DNA of 64,000 bases. It comes from Aestuariimicrobium kwangyangense DSM 21549. GTDB lineage: Bacteria; Actinomycetota; Actinomycetes; Propionibacteriales; Propionibacteriaceae. Below, piece after piece: positions 28,946-38,631 of the stretch (position 1 is the first letter of the stretch; every line of letters begins with the position of its first letter). Below the pieces are notes generated by a model, which saw nothing but the letters and a program-made list of their open reading frames with translations, made no database searches and was not told where the DNA came from. Location of the stretch: NCBI RefSeq assembly GCF_000421525.1, contig NZ_ATXE01000002.1:434001-498000 (forward strand), given 5' to 3'. Both the position numbers and the translations under genes were made by a program.

Positions 28946-31099
28946 TTGAGCGAGATCAGCGCTGCTGAGTCCCGTCGAGCCCAGGATTCATCGAGCTTGG
29001 GGGCACACCTCGTCGACGACGGTTGTCGATTCTCCCTGTGGGCGCCTCGCGCCACGCGGGTGGAACTCTCCCTCCTCGAACTCGACCGCAGCCAGCAGAA
29101 CCATGACATGGCCCAGCAACCAGACGGCACCTGGCTGGTGCACGTGCCGGGTGTGCGCGCAGGTCAGCTCTACGGCTACCGGGTGCACGGTGAGTGGAAC
29201 CCCAACCGGGGCATGCGCTTCAACCCGGCCAAGTTGCTGCTCGACCCCTACGCCCGCGCCATCACGGCCGGGGTGGACTACGCCGGACCCATCCGCGACC
29301 ACACCGCCGAGTCCAACTACCAGCCCGACACCCGCGACAGTGCCTCGGCGGTGCCCCTGGCCGTGGTGGTGGCCGACGGACCGGCGCCGACCCCGCTCGC
29401 CCGGCGTCGTCCGATGTCGGAGACGGTCATCTACGAGACGCACCTGTCGGGCTACACCCATCAGCACCCGCAGGTCCCCGAGCACCTGCGTGGCACCTAC
29501 GGCGGGTTGGCCTATCCCGCCGTGGTCGAGCACCTCGTGAGGACGGGCATCACAGCGGTGCAGTTGATGCCGGTCCACCACTTCGTCTCGGAGCCGTTCG
29601 TGGTCGGCAAGGGACTGACGAACTTCTGGGGCTACAACACGCTGGGCTTCTTCGCACCGCATGCCGCCTACTCGTCGATGGGGACCACCGGCGAACAGGT
29701 GCTGGAGTTCAAGCAGATGGTCTCGACGCTGCACGAGGCGGGCATCGAGGTGATCCTCGACGTCGTCTACAACCACACCGGTGAGGGCGGTCACGAAGGA
29801 CCCACCCTGGGCTACCGCGGCATCGACCACGGGGCCTACTACCGGCTCACACAGGACCTGCACAACGACTACGACGTCACCGGTTGTGGCAACTCGGTCG
29901 ACACCTCCCACCCGGCGGTGCTCGACATGGTGCTCGACTCGATGCGTTACTGGGTCACCGAGATGGGGGTCGACGGGTTCCGGTTCGACCTCGCCACCAC
30001 CCTCATCCGCGACGCCCAGCACCACGTCGACCAGAACCACCCGTTCAAGCAGGCACTGGCGGCCGATCCGGTCTTCGCCGACATCAAGTTGATCGCCGAG
30101 CCGTGGGACGTGGGCCCCTTCGGCTACCAAGTGGGCAACTGGGGGCCGGGCTGGGCCGAGCACAACGACCACTTCCGCGACCACGTGCGCGACTTCTGGC
30201 GTGGCGCCACCCACGGTGTGCGCGAACTGGCGACCCGCATGGCCGGGTCCCCAGACATCTTCCAGACCCCGGGGCGCGATGCCACGGCGGGTATCAACTT
30301 CGTGGCCGTGCACGACGGTTTCACCCTGCGCGATGTCGTCAGTTACGACGTCAAGCACAACGACGCCAACGGCGAGTCGAACCGCGACGGCTCCGACAAC
30401 AACCACTCGTGGAACCACGGGTGGGAGGGCGACACCGACGACGAGGCCCTGCTCGACCTGCGCCACCGACAGATCAAGAACATGATGCTCAGCCAGGTGA
30501 TGGCGGTGGGCGTGCCGATGCTGCTGGCCGGTGACGAGATCGGACGCACCCAGCGGGGCAACAACAACGCCTACTGCCAGGACTCCCCCATTTCGTGGGT
30601 GCACTGGGAGATGGCAGACGACTGGGCCGACGTCACCGGTTTCACCGCGCGCGCCCTCAAGCTGCGGGCCGAGCAGCCGCTCCTGCGCCGGCCCGAGTTC
30701 AGCGGACACGACGAGATCCTCGATGCCGACGGTGAGCCGACCGGTCGCCACCGCCTCGCCTGGCTCAACGGCGGGGCCGGGGAGATGGGGGACGCCGACT
30801 GGGCCGACGCCGGACGCCGCACCCTGGGCATGTACGTCTCCGACGAGACCGACGCGTTCATCGTCTGGCTGCACGCCGGCCCGGAACCCCTCGACCTGGT
30901 GATGCCGCCCGCCGAATGGGGAGCCGGCCACGAGGTGCTGCTCGACTCCTGGTCGGCACCGGAAACGGACGGCACGACCGGGTCGGCTCCGACGGTGCTG
31001 GCCCCGGGTGAGACGCTGACCATCCCGGGACGATCCTCACTGGTGGTGCGCGTGCATCTGGCCCCCAGCAAGGCCGGAGCCGATACGTTGGAGGCGTGA
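28946..31099 (+). CDS. glgX: Glycogen debranching enzyme GlgX
   Basis: A 717-residue GH13 enzyme (subfamily 11, isoamylase-like) that hydrolyses alpha-1,6 branches of glycogen limit dextrin. An N-terminal carbohydrate-binding domain (GCRFSLWAPRATRVELSLLE) precedes the barrel. Active-site regions are DVVYNHTGEG, DGFRFDLATTL (nucleophile near Asp348), LIAEPWDVGPFGYQ (acid) and FVAVHDGFTL. The start is a TTG with AAAGGA 6 bases upstream; no ATG or GTG nearby gives as good a site. The TGA overlaps the glgE start. Confidence 0.93.
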   Translation: MSEISAAESRRAQDSSSLGAHLVDDGCRFSLWAPRATRVELSLLELDRSQQNHDMAQQPDGTWLVHVPGVRAGQLYGYRVHGEWNPNRGMRFNPAKLLLDPYARAITAGVDYAGPIRDHTAESNYQPDTRDSASAVPLAVVVADGPAPTPLARRRPMSETVIYETHLSGYTHQHPQVPEHLRGTYGGLAYPAVVEHLVRTGITAVQLMPVHHFVSEPFVVGKGLTNFWGYNTLGFFAPHAAYSSMGTTGEQVLEFKQMVSTLHEAGIEVILDVVYNHTGEGGHEGPTLGYRGIDHGAYYRLTQDLHNDYDVTGCGNSVDTSHPAVLDMVLDSMRYWVTEMGVDGFRFDLATTLIRDAQHHVDQNHPFKQALAADPVFADIKLIAEPWDVGPFGYQVGNWGPGWAEHNDHFRDHVRDFWRGATHGVRELATRMAGSPDIFQTPGRDATAGINFVAVHDGFTLRDVVSYDVKHNDANGESNRDGSDNNHSWNHGWEGDTDDEALLDLRHRQIKNMMLSQVMAVGVPMLLAGDEIGRTQRGNNNAYCQDSPISWVHWEMADDWADVTGFTARALKLRAEQPLLRRPEFSGHDEILDADGEPTGRHRLAWLNGGAGEMGDADWADAGRRTLGMYVSDETDAFIVWLHAGPEPLDLVMPPAEWGAGHEVLLDSWSAPETDGTTGSAPTVLAPGETLTIPGRSSLVVRVHLAPSKAGADTLEA

Positions 31100-33177
31100 G
31101 CACTCCCAGCAAGAAGCCCGCCCAGAAGGCCACCGAACCCTCGGCCGTCCAGGCCGACACTGCCACCACCGCGGCTCCCGCCGTGGCTGCGATCACCCTC
31201 GAACGCAACCCTCACCCGGCCGCCATGGGACGTATCCCCGTGCGGCTCACCGAGCCGCTGGTCGACTGTGGCGCGTACCCCACGAAAGCGGTCGTCAAGG
31301 AGCAGGTGCTCGTCCGGGCGCACGTCTTCCGCGAGGGGCACGACGCGGTCGCCGCGACCGCGGTGCTGACCGCCCCCGACGGTCGACGACTGACCACTGC
31401 GATGGTCCAGGTGGAGCCGATGGGGCTCGACATCTTCGAGTGCTGGGTTCGCCCCGATGCCGAGGGTGACTGGACCCTCCACGTGGAGGGCTGGGCCGAC
31501 GAATGGAACACCTGGCTGCACCACGCCGAGGCGAAGCTGCCGCTGGCGATCGACGTCGCGCTGGTCTGCCTCGAGGGACGCGACGTGCTCACCCGGGCCG
31601 CTGACCTGGCCCGCACGGCCGGTGACACCACCACCGCCACCGTGCTCGACTCCGTCGCCGCGACCCTGCTGCCCGAACGTGACCCGGCCGAACTGCTCGA
31701 GACGGTGCAGACCCGGGCCGTCTCCAACGCCATGGCCAGGTTCCCCGTACGCGGTCTCGTGACCCCCACCAGCCCCGTCCCGGTGCGGGTCGAGCGGCGG
31801 CTCGCGGCGTTCTCGAGTTGGTACGAGTTCTTCCCCCGTTCCCAGGGGGCCCACATCGACGCCCAGACCGGACGATGGGTCTCGGGCACCTTCGCCTCGT
31901 CGCACGAGCGGCTCGAGGCAGCGGCCGCGATGGGCTTCGACATCGTCTACCTGCCACCCATCCACCCCATCGGGACCTCGTTCCGCAAGGGCAGGAACAA
32001 CACCCTGACCCCCGGCGAACAGGACCCCGGCTCTCCCTGGGCGATCGGTTCCCCGGCCGGCGGCCACGACAGCATCCATCCCGACCTGGGCACCATGGCC
32101 GACTTCGAGGCCTTCGTGTCCAGAGCCCGGGAGCTGGGGCTGGAGGTGGCGATGGACTTCGCCCTGCAGGCATCGCCCGACCATCCGTGGGTGACCTCGC
32201 ACCCGGAGTGGTTCACCACCCGGCTGGACGGCACCATCGCCTACGCCGAGAACCCTCCCAAGAAGTACCAGGACATCTACCCCATCAACTTCGACAACGA
32301 CCCCGAGGGCATCTATGCCGAGTCGTTGCGGCTGCTGGAGTTGTGGATCTCGAAGGGGGTGACCGTCTTCCGGGTCGACAACCCCCACACCAAGCCCGTG
32401 GACTTCTGGGAGTGGCTGATCGGGCGGGTCAACGCCGCCCATCCCGAGGTGGTGTTCCTGGCCGAGGCGTTCACCCGCCCCCAGATGATGCAGGCCCTGG
32501 GCAAGGCCGGGTTCCAGCAGAGCTACACCTACTTCACCTGGCGCAACACCAAGCACGAACTGACCGAGTACGTCACCGAACTGGCCACGGAGTGGGCCGA
32601 CTGCTACCGGCCCAGCTTCTGGGTCAACACGCCCGACATCAACCCCTTCGCCCTGCAGTCGGGCAACCCGGCCCAGTTCGCGATCCGGGCCATCCTGGCG
32701 GCCACCCTCGCGCCGAGTTGGGGGGTGTACTCCGGCTTCGAACTGTTCGAACACCTGCCCCTGGCACCCGGTCGTGAGGAGTACCTCGACTCGGAGAAGT
32801 ACGAGTACCGGCCCCGTGACCACAACGCGGAGCCCAACCTGAACGCGCTGATCGGCCTGCTCAACGACATCAGGCGCCGGCACCCGGCCCTGCAGCAACT
32901 GCGCCGCACCAGTTTCCAGCACACCACCTCCGAGGCGATCCTCGCCTACGCCAAACGCGACGGTGACGACGTCGTGCTGGTGATCGTCTCGCTCGACCCC
33001 AACCTGGAGCAGTCGGCCGAGGTGTCCCTCGACCTGGCCGGTCTGGGCTTCGATGCCGGGGCGGTGCTGCGCGTGCACGACGAACTGACGGGGTCCACCT
33101 TCAGCTGGGGGCAGACCAACTTCGTCAAGCTCTCGCCCGCGACGCCCGCCCACATCTTCAGTGCCCGCCAGCAGTGA
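31096..33177 (+). CDS. glgE: Alpha-1,4-glucan:maltose-1-phosphate maltosyltransferase
   Basis: A 693-residue GH13 subfamily 3 enzyme that extends alpha-1,4-glucans with maltosyl units from maltose 1-phosphate. Family marks include SSWYEFFPRS, YLPPIHPIGTSFRKGRNN and AENPPKKYQDIYPI. The nucleophile is Asp428 in FRVDNPHTKP and the acid Glu457 in LAEAFTRP, the same 29-residue spacing as in studied GlgE. The first 35 residues are a variable Ala/Thr-rich tail. The GTG start overlaps the glgX stop (GTGA). Trehalose synthase was considered and excluded by these motifs. Confidence 0.96.
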   Translation: MSTPSKKPAQKATEPSAVQADTATTAAPAVAAITLERNPHPAAMGRIPVRLTEPLVDCGAYPTKAVVKEQVLVRAHVFREGHDAVAATAVLTAPDGRRLTTAMVQVEPMGLDIFECWVRPDAEGDWTLHVEGWADEWNTWLHHAEAKLPLAIDVALVCLEGRDVLTRAADLARTAGDTTTATVLDSVAATLLPERDPAELLETVQTRAVSNAMARFPVRGLVTPTSPVPVRVERRLAAFSSWYEFFPRSQGAHIDAQTGRWVSGTFASSHERLEAAAAMGFDIVYLPPIHPIGTSFRKGRNNTLTPGEQDPGSPWAIGSPAGGHDSIHPDLGTMADFEAFVSRARELGLEVAMDFALQASPDHPWVTSHPEWFTTRLDGTIAYAENPPKKYQDIYPINFDNDPEGIYAESLRLLELWISKGVTVFRVDNPHTKPVDFWEWLIGRVNAAHPEVVFLAEAFTRPQMMQALGKAGFQQSYTYFTWRNTKHELTEYVTELATEWADCYRPSFWVNTPDINPFALQSGNPAQFAIRAILAATLAPSWGVYSGFELFEHLPLAPGREEYLDSEKYEYRPRDHNAEPNLNALIGLLNDIRRRHPALQQLRRTSFQHTTSEAILAYAKRDGDDVVLVIVSLDPNLEQSAEVSLDLAGLGFDAGAVLRVHDELTGSTFSWGQTNFVKLSPATPAHIFSARQQ

Positions 33178-33187
33178 GGTGTCGCCC

Positions 33188-34462
33188 GTGACCACGCTGC
33201 TCGAGAGCCCCGCCCTGTCCGACCACGTGCTGGGGGCCCGTTGGTTCTCCGGCAAGGGCCGTGGCGGTCGCCTGACCGCCCTCGTCCCCCTCGACTGGTA
33301 CGTACGCTCCGACGAGTTGTCGGTGCGCAGCGAGATCGTCACCGTCACCTACGACGACGGCGGCCACGAGTTCTACCAGGTGGTGGTGAGCTACCGGCCC
33401 CAGGCGCTGGGATCCGGCGGTCTGGGCCACACGAACGAGGGCCACGCCCACGACGCCACCCGCGATCCCGCCGCCCTGCGGGCCATGGTGTCCGCCATGG
33501 CTCAGCGCGGGGGGGAGTCGGGCACGTGGTCATCGGTCGTCAGCCACCCCGAGGCGCTGTCGGGCGAGGTCACCGTCTTCGGTGGCGAGCAGTCCAACAC
33601 CAACCTCGAGGTCGGCGGCGCGGCCCTGGTGAAGCTGTTCCGCAAGTTGGAGGCCGGACGAAACCTCGACATCGCCGTGCACGACGCCCTCGCCCGGGCC
33701 GGGTCGGGTGCGGTGGCGCGACTCTACGGCTGGGTCGAGTCGACGGCACCGGTGCCCGGACTGGGTGGTTGCGATCTGGCGATGATCGTCGAACGCCTGC
33801 AGGACGCCGTCGACGGCTGGGGGCTCGCCTGCGAGGCGGCCCGCACCGATTCCGACTTCACCGACCACGCGGCCGCCCTGGGCAGTGCGCTGGCCCAGGT
33901 GCACCGGGCACTGGCCGACACCTTCCCGGCGCAACGCGTCGACGGTGCCACCGTGGCGGCGACCATGCGGGCGCGGCTCGACCAGGCCGTGCTGGCCGCA
34001 CCGGTGCTCGAGCCGCACGTCACGGCGCTGACCTCGCTGTTCGAGGGCCTGGTGGGGTTGCAGTTGAACACCCAGCAGACCCATGGCGACTTCCACCTGG
34101 GCCAGACCCTGCACACCCCCGGCGGCTGGCGGATCATCGACTTCGAGGGGGAACCCATGAAGTCCTTGGAGGAGCGCCGCCTGCCCGACTCCAAGTGGCG
34201 TGACGTCGCCGGCATGGTGCGCTCCTTCGGTTACGCCACCTCGGCAGCCGACGACCCGTCAACGGCCGCAGGCTGGCTCGACCGCACCACGGCGGCCTTC
34301 CTCGGCGCCTACGCTCCACAGATCACGGCCGAGCAGCGCCGGATCCTTGCCGCCTACATCGCTGACAAGGCGATCTACGAAGTGGTCTACGAGACACGCA
34401 ACCGACCGACGTGGGTTGGGATTCCTCTGCTCGCCCTGCAGCAGCTGACCGAAAGGAACTGA
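33188..34462 (+). CDS. mak: Maltokinase
   Basis: A 424-residue ATP:maltose 1-phosphotransferase that makes the maltose 1-phosphate used by GlgE. It has the aminoglycoside-phosphotransferase-like fold: a [11 protein letters not shown] loop, the catalytic [11 protein letters not shown] and the metal-binding IIDFEGEP. Cap-domain sequence [13 protein letters not shown] at the N-terminus is typical of Mak. Three in-frame GTGs exist (33161, 33179, 33188); the last has GAGGTG 6 bases upstream and is preferred. It begins 10 bases after glgE. Confidence 0.94.
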   Translation: MTTLLESPALSDHVLGARWFSGKGRGGRLTALVPLDWYVRSDELSVRSEIVTVTYDDGGHEFYQVVVSYRPQALGSGGLGHTNEGHAHDATRDPAALRAMVSAMAQRGGESGTWSSVVSHPEALSGEVTVFGGEQSNTNLEVGGAALVKLFRKLEAGRNLDIAVHDALARAGSGAVARLYGWVESTAPVPGLGGCDLAMIVERLQDAVDGWGLACEAARTDSDFTDHAAALGSALAQVHRALADTFPAQRVDGATVAATMRARLDQAVLAAPVLEPHVTALTSLFEGLVGLQLNTQQTHGDFHLGQTLHTPGGWRIIDFEGEPMKSLEERRLPDSKWRDVAGMVRSFGYATSAADDPSTAAGWLDRTTAAFLGAYAPQITAEQRRILAAYIADKAIYEVVYETRNRPTWVGIPLLALQQLTERN

Positions 34463-34463
34463 C

Positions 34464-36392
34464 GTGGCACACGACTTCTCCGGTGGACTCACCGGCTGGG
34501 ACCTGGAGGGCTTCCACTCCGGTGGCGACACCGAGTGCTGGAAGCGTCTGGGAGCCGTCGTCACCGACGTGCACGACGACGAGCGCGGGTCGGTGAGGGG
34601 CACCCGTTTCTCGGTCTGGGCACCGAACGCGCAGCGCGTGATGGTGATCGCCGACTTCAACGGGTGGCAGGGCGACGAGCTCACGCTCGTTCCCGGCTCG
34701 GGGGTGTGGGCACGCTTCGTCGAGGGAATCGACACCGGCACCGTGTACAAGTACAAGATCCTCACCGCCGACGGGAGGTGGATCGAGAAGGCCGACCCGA
34801 TGGCCCGCTTCTGCGAGGCCGCACCGTCGACCGCCTCGATCGTCTACGAGAGCAAGTACCTGTGGGCGGACGAGGACTGGATGGCCAAGCGGCGCACCAG
34901 TCAGGCCCATCAGGAACCGATCAGCGTCTACGAGGTGCACCTGGGTTCATGGCGGCGCGGCAAGACCTACCTGGAGCTGGCCGAGGAGTTGGTCGAGTAC
35001 GTCACCTGGCAGGGCTACACCCACGTGGAGTTCATGCCGGTCGCCGAGCACCCCTTCGAGGGTTCCTGGGGCTACCAGGTGACCGGGTACTTCGCCCCCA
35101 CCAGCCGGTTGGGCCGTCCCGACGAGTTCCGGTACCTGGTCGACCGCCTGCACCAGGCCGGCATCGGGGTCATCCTCGACTGGGTGCCGGGCCACTTCCC
35201 CAAGGACGACTTCGCCCTGGGTCGCTTCGACGGGACCGCTCTCTACGAGCACTCCGACCCCCGCCAGGGCGAGCACATGGACTGGGGCACCTACATCTTC
35301 AACTACGGCCGCAACGAGGTGAAGAGCTTCCTCGTCTCGAACGCGCTGTACTGGATCCAGGAGTTCCACATCGACGGTCTGAGGGTCGATGCCGTCGCAT
35401 CGATGCTTTACCTGGACTACTCGCGCAAGGAGGGCGAATGGGTGCCCAACCAGTTCGGTGGCCGCGAGAACCTCGAGGCGATCGACTTCCTGCGCTACGT
35501 CAACACCCACCTCTACGAGCGTGAACCGGGGGTGCTGATGATCGCCGAGGAGTCGACCAGCTTCCCGGGGGTCACCCGGCCGGTGCACCACGGCGGGTTG
35601 GGGTTCGGGTTCAAGTGGAACATGGGCTGGATGAACGACTCCCTGCGCTACCTCGAGGAAGACCCGATCAACCGGCGCCACCACCACCACCTGATGACGT
35701 TCGCGATGGTCTACGCCTACTCCGAGAACTTCATGCTGCCGATCAGCCACGACGAGGTCGTGCACGGCAAGGGTTCGATGTTCGGCAAGATCCCCCAGGA
35801 CGACTGGCGCAAGCTCGCCACCCTGCGTGCCTTCTACTCCTTCATGTGGAGCTTCCCGGGCAAGCAGTTGCTGTTCATGGGGCAGGAGTTCGGGCAGTCG
35901 GCCGAGTTCTCCGAGACCCGCGGCCTCGACTGGTGGCAGGCCGACCAGCACGGACACCACGGGCTCAAGCTGCTGTTGCGGGACCTGAACGGTCTGTACC
36001 GCTCGCTGCCGGCACTGCACAAGCTCGACAACGACCCGGCTGGCTTCCGGTGGATCAACGCCGATGACTCGGCCGCGAACGTGTTCGCCTTCCTGCGCTC
36101 CGACGGGGAGGGGCAGTTGGTGGCCTGCATCACCAACTTCTCCCCCACCCCGCACGACCACTACCAACTGGGGCTGCCGAAGCCCGGCGTGTGGACCGAG
36201 ATCCTGAACACCGATTCGGCCTACTTCCAGGGCACGGGCAGCTACGGGAACATGGGCCAGGTGATCGCTCGCGAGATCCCGGGTGGGCGCGGGGCCATGG
36301 CCGGGGCGAGCGTGTGCCTGCCCCCGTTAGGTTCGGTCTGGCTCAAGTACGACGGACGACTGACCTCACTCTCGAACGCCGTCGTCGACTGA
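34464..36392 (+). CDS. glgB: 1,4-alpha-glucan branching enzyme
   Basis: A 642-residue GH13 subfamily 9 enzyme that introduces alpha-1,6 branches. It has the single N-terminal CBM48 ([20 protein letters not shown]) and the barrel motifs [44 protein letters not shown] and [14 protein letters not shown]. The first N1 module of longer actinobacterial GlgB proteins is absent, so this is the short form. GTG start with AAGGA 7 bases upstream, one base after mak. Last glucan enzyme of the four-gene set. Confidence 0.96.
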   Translation: MAHDFSGGLTGWDLEGFHSGGDTECWKRLGAVVTDVHDDERGSVRGTRFSVWAPNAQRVMVIADFNGWQGDELTLVPGSGVWARFVEGIDTGTVYKYKILTADGRWIEKADPMARFCEAAPSTASIVYESKYLWADEDWMAKRRTSQAHQEPISVYEVHLGSWRRGKTYLELAEELVEYVTWQGYTHVEFMPVAEHPFEGSWGYQVTGYFAPTSRLGRPDEFRYLVDRLHQAGIGVILDWVPGHFPKDDFALGRFDGTALYEHSDPRQGEHMDWGTYIFNYGRNEVKSFLVSNALYWIQEFHIDGLRVDAVASMLYLDYSRKEGEWVPNQFGGRENLEAIDFLRYVNTHLYEREPGVLMIAEESTSFPGVTRPVHHGGLGFGFKWNMGWMNDSLRYLEEDPINRRHHHHLMTFAMVYAYSENFMLPISHDEVVHGKGSMFGKIPQDDWRKLATLRAFYSFMWSFPGKQLLFMGQEFGQSAEFSETRGLDWWQADQHGHHGLKLLLRDLNGLYRSLPALHKLDNDPAGFRWINADDSAANVFAFLRSDGEGQLVACITNFSPTPHDHYQLGLPKPGVWTEILNTDSAYFQGTGSYGNMGQVIAREIPGGRGAMAGASVCLPPLGSVWLKYDGRLTSLSNAVVD

Positions 36393-36395
36393 CGG

Positions 36396-37667
36396 GTGCC
36401 CACGCACGAGGTGCTCCGGCAGCCCAGGTTCGCCCTCTTCTGGGGAGCCCACACGCTTCGGCTGGCGGGTGCCTCCGTGTCCGGGGTGGCCCTCAACGTC
36501 GTGGTGGTCACCCGGCTGGGGGCGACCCCACTGCAGATCAGCGTGCTCAGCGCACTGGGCGTCCTTCCCTACCTGTTCCTGGGACTGGTCGTGGGGGCGT
36601 TGATGGACCGCTGGCCCCGGCAGCGAACACTGGTCCTCACGAGCCTGGGGCGGGCCTGCCTGCTGGCCCTGGTCCCGCTGCTGATGGTGACGGGACACCT
36701 GTCCTTCCCGGCACTGGCCCTGGTGGCCCTGTGGCTGGGAGTGTTGGTGCTCTTCGGCGATTCAGCAGCCCAGCCGCTGCTGCCGCGACTGGTTCCACGC
36801 CGCTCCCTGGTGATGGCCCACGCCAGACTCGGTCAGAGCGAGACCGTCGCGGGAACCGCGGGTCCGGCCCTGGGAGGGGTGTTGCTGACCCTGATCGGGG
36901 CCCCGCTGCTCTTCGTGGCCGACTCCGCACTCACGGGGTTGGCGGCCCTGCTGCAGGCACGGATCAGCGTCCGCGAGCCACGCGCCCAGGCTCGCCCAGC
37001 CGGAACGCACCTGGGCCACGACATCGCCGAGGGAATGAGGTTCACCTACCGCCATCGCACCCTGCGGCCACTGGCCCTGTCGGTGCACCTGTGGTTCCTG
37101 GGCAACTCGCTGGTGATGACCGTGTTCGCGGTCTTCGTGCTTCGCGAACTGCGGGTACCGGCCTGGGGCTATGGACTGGCGCTGGCCTGCGCGGGGGTGG
37201 GCGGGCTGGCGGGAACCCTGGTTTCGCCCGGGCTCGGTGACCGACTCGGCGCTGGCCGCGCCATCCTGCTGGGACGAACGCTGGTGTTCCTGCCTTGGGC
37301 GGCACTGGCACTGTGGCCACCGGAGCTGGGGGCTGAAACGCGGACCATCGTGGCGGTGGCGGCGGTCCAGGTCGTGCACGGGCTGGCGATGGGCATCGAG
37401 GACGCCAACGACACGGGCTATCGCCAGTCGGTCACCCCCGACCGCCTGCAAGGGCGCATGAACGCCACCATTCGCACCACGAACCGGGTGGTCTTCTTCT
37501 TCGGGGCGCTCGTCTCGGGCTTGCTCGCGACCCGATTCGGCTACAGGGCGACCATGGGCGTCGGGGCGACGGCGTTCGTCCTCGCTGCCCTCGTCGTGGC
37601 CCTGTCGCCCCTGCGGTCTGCGCGGCACGCGGTGGACGGGAGCGGGGTCTCAGAACAGGGCTGTTGA
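36396..37667 (+). CDS. MFS transporter (MFS_3/enterobactin-exporter type)
   Basis: A 423-residue protein with 12 predicted helices. The motif A loop between helices 2 and 3 reads GALMDRWPRQRTL, and the repeated half has GLGDRLGAGRAIL. The general layout fits the EntS-like efflux group. Substrate is unknown. It begins 3 bases after glgB, so it is transcribed with the glucan genes, but no functional tie is evident; its end overlaps the convergent thioredoxin-fold gene by 18 bases. Confidence 0.87.
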   Translation: MPTHEVLRQPRFALFWGAHTLRLAGASVSGVALNVVVVTRLGATPLQISVLSALGVLPYLFLGLVVGALMDRWPRQRTLVLTSLGRACLLALVPLLMVTGHLSFPALALVALWLGVLVLFGDSAAQPLLPRLVPRRSLVMAHARLGQSETVAGTAGPALGGVLLTLIGAPLLFVADSALTGLAALLQARISVREPRAQARPAGTHLGHDIAEGMRFTYRHRTLRPLALSVHLWFLGNSLVMTVFAVFVLRELRVPAWGYGLALACAGVGGLAGTLVSPGLGDRLGAGRAILLGRTLVFLPWAALALWPPELGAETRTIVAVAAVQVVHGLAMGIEDANDTGYRQSVTPDRLQGRMNATIRTTNRVVFFFGALVSGLLATRFGYRATMGVGATAFVLAALVVALSPLRSARHAVDGSGVSEQGC

Positions 37668-38579
37668 GAGTTCCCGCCGGGCCTTCAGCACCCGCGGGTC
37701 ACCGTTGCCGAGCAGACTGAACAACTCCACCAAACGCAGGCGCACCTGTTCGCGCTCGTCCCCCGACGTGTTCCGCACGAGGACGAGCAACCTGTCGAAT
37801 CCCTCCTGGGCGCGGTTGTTCATCAACTCGACGTCGGCGGCTCGAAACTGGGCCTCCAAGTCGTCGGGGTTGGCCTGGGCTGCCGCGAGCACCCCGGCCG
37901 GGTCATGGGCCCCGGCGCGGACCAGCAGGGCCGCCTGGGCTCGCCCGGCGAGCACCTCAGCGTCCCGTGGCGTCTCGGCAACCAACTTGTCGAACTCGGC
38001 GAGGGCGGCGGCGAAGTCTCCCCGTTCGAGGGCGGCATCGGCGGCAGCGAACCGGGGATTGGCGGGTGACTCGTCCGGGCTGCCCGCCGAAGCGGCGGCA
38101 GAGCGTCCCAGCGGCTGGGCCTTGCCCACCATGCCCCCGGCAGCCGCCGCCTGACCGATCTGGTCGAGCGCCGCCTTCACCTCGTCCCGTGAGCGGGTGC
38201 CCTGGAACAGCGGGGCCACCTGCCCACCCAGCAACACGACGACGTAGGGCACGGCCTGGGCCTGGAGTGCCTGGGCGATGCGCGGTTCGGTGTCGACGTT
38301 CACCCGGCCCAGCAGCCAGGACCCCCGGGCGGCGTCGGTGAGTTCGGCCAGGTCTCGGGCCAACTGCTCGCCACCCTGGGCACGGGGGGACCACAGTTCG
38401 AGCACCACGGGGTACTGCATCGACAACTGGACGAAGTCGTTGAAGCTGGCCTCGGTGAGGTCGGTCACCCACGTGTCGCCGCCGGGGGCTGCCGCGGGCG
38501 ACGTCTGGGCGGCCTGCGTGAGGGAGGAGAGGTCAACGGCACCGGGACGGGAGAACTGAGCGTCGGTCATGGCTCCCAT
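37650..38579 (-). CDS. Thioredoxin-fold/TPR chaperone-like protein (CnoX/YbbN type)
   Basis: A 309-residue cytoplasmic protein. Residues 35-150 have a thioredoxin fold (NDFVQLSMQYPVVLELWSPRAQGGEQ, then VNVDTEPRIAQALQAQAVPYVVVLLGG), and residues 175-305 are alpha-helical repeats like the TPR half of CnoX. The redox CxxC is replaced by SPRAQG, so it cannot act as a dithiol reductase; a holdase role is inferred from family. The start may instead be the ATG at 38570. It is divergent from pgm. Confidence 0.85.
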   Translation of the reverse strand: MGAMTDAQFSRPGAVDLSSLTQAAQTSPAAAPGGDTWVTDLTEASFNDFVQLSMQYPVVLELWSPRAQGGEQLARDLAELTDAARGSWLLGRVNVDTEPRIAQALQAQAVPYVVVLLGGQVAPLFQGTRSRDEVKAALDQIGQAAAAGGMVGKAQPLGRSAAASAGSPDESPANPRFAAADAALERGDFAAALAEFDKLVAETPRDAEVLAGRAQAALLVRAGAHDPAGVLAAAQANPDDLEAQFRAADVELMNNRAQEGFDRLLVLVRNTSGDEREQVRLRLVELFSLLGNGDPRVLKARRELSTALF

Positions 38580-38631
38580 TCAACCAAACCTTCGCCCTGC
38601 ACCAACCCCGACTATCCGCAAGGATGGGGCC

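Noticed and set aside
31096-33177. Trehalose synthase (TreS) as identity of the second glucan gene
   Set aside because: The FFPRS, RKGRNN and NPPKKYQDIYPI motifs and the 29-residue nucleophile-acid spacing are those of GlgE.
30571-33348. A 925-codon open frame antisense to glgX, glgE and the start of mak
   Set aside because: It crosses three real genes on the other strand, lacks a ribosome site and has a Gly/Val/Arg-biased composition typical of mirror frames.
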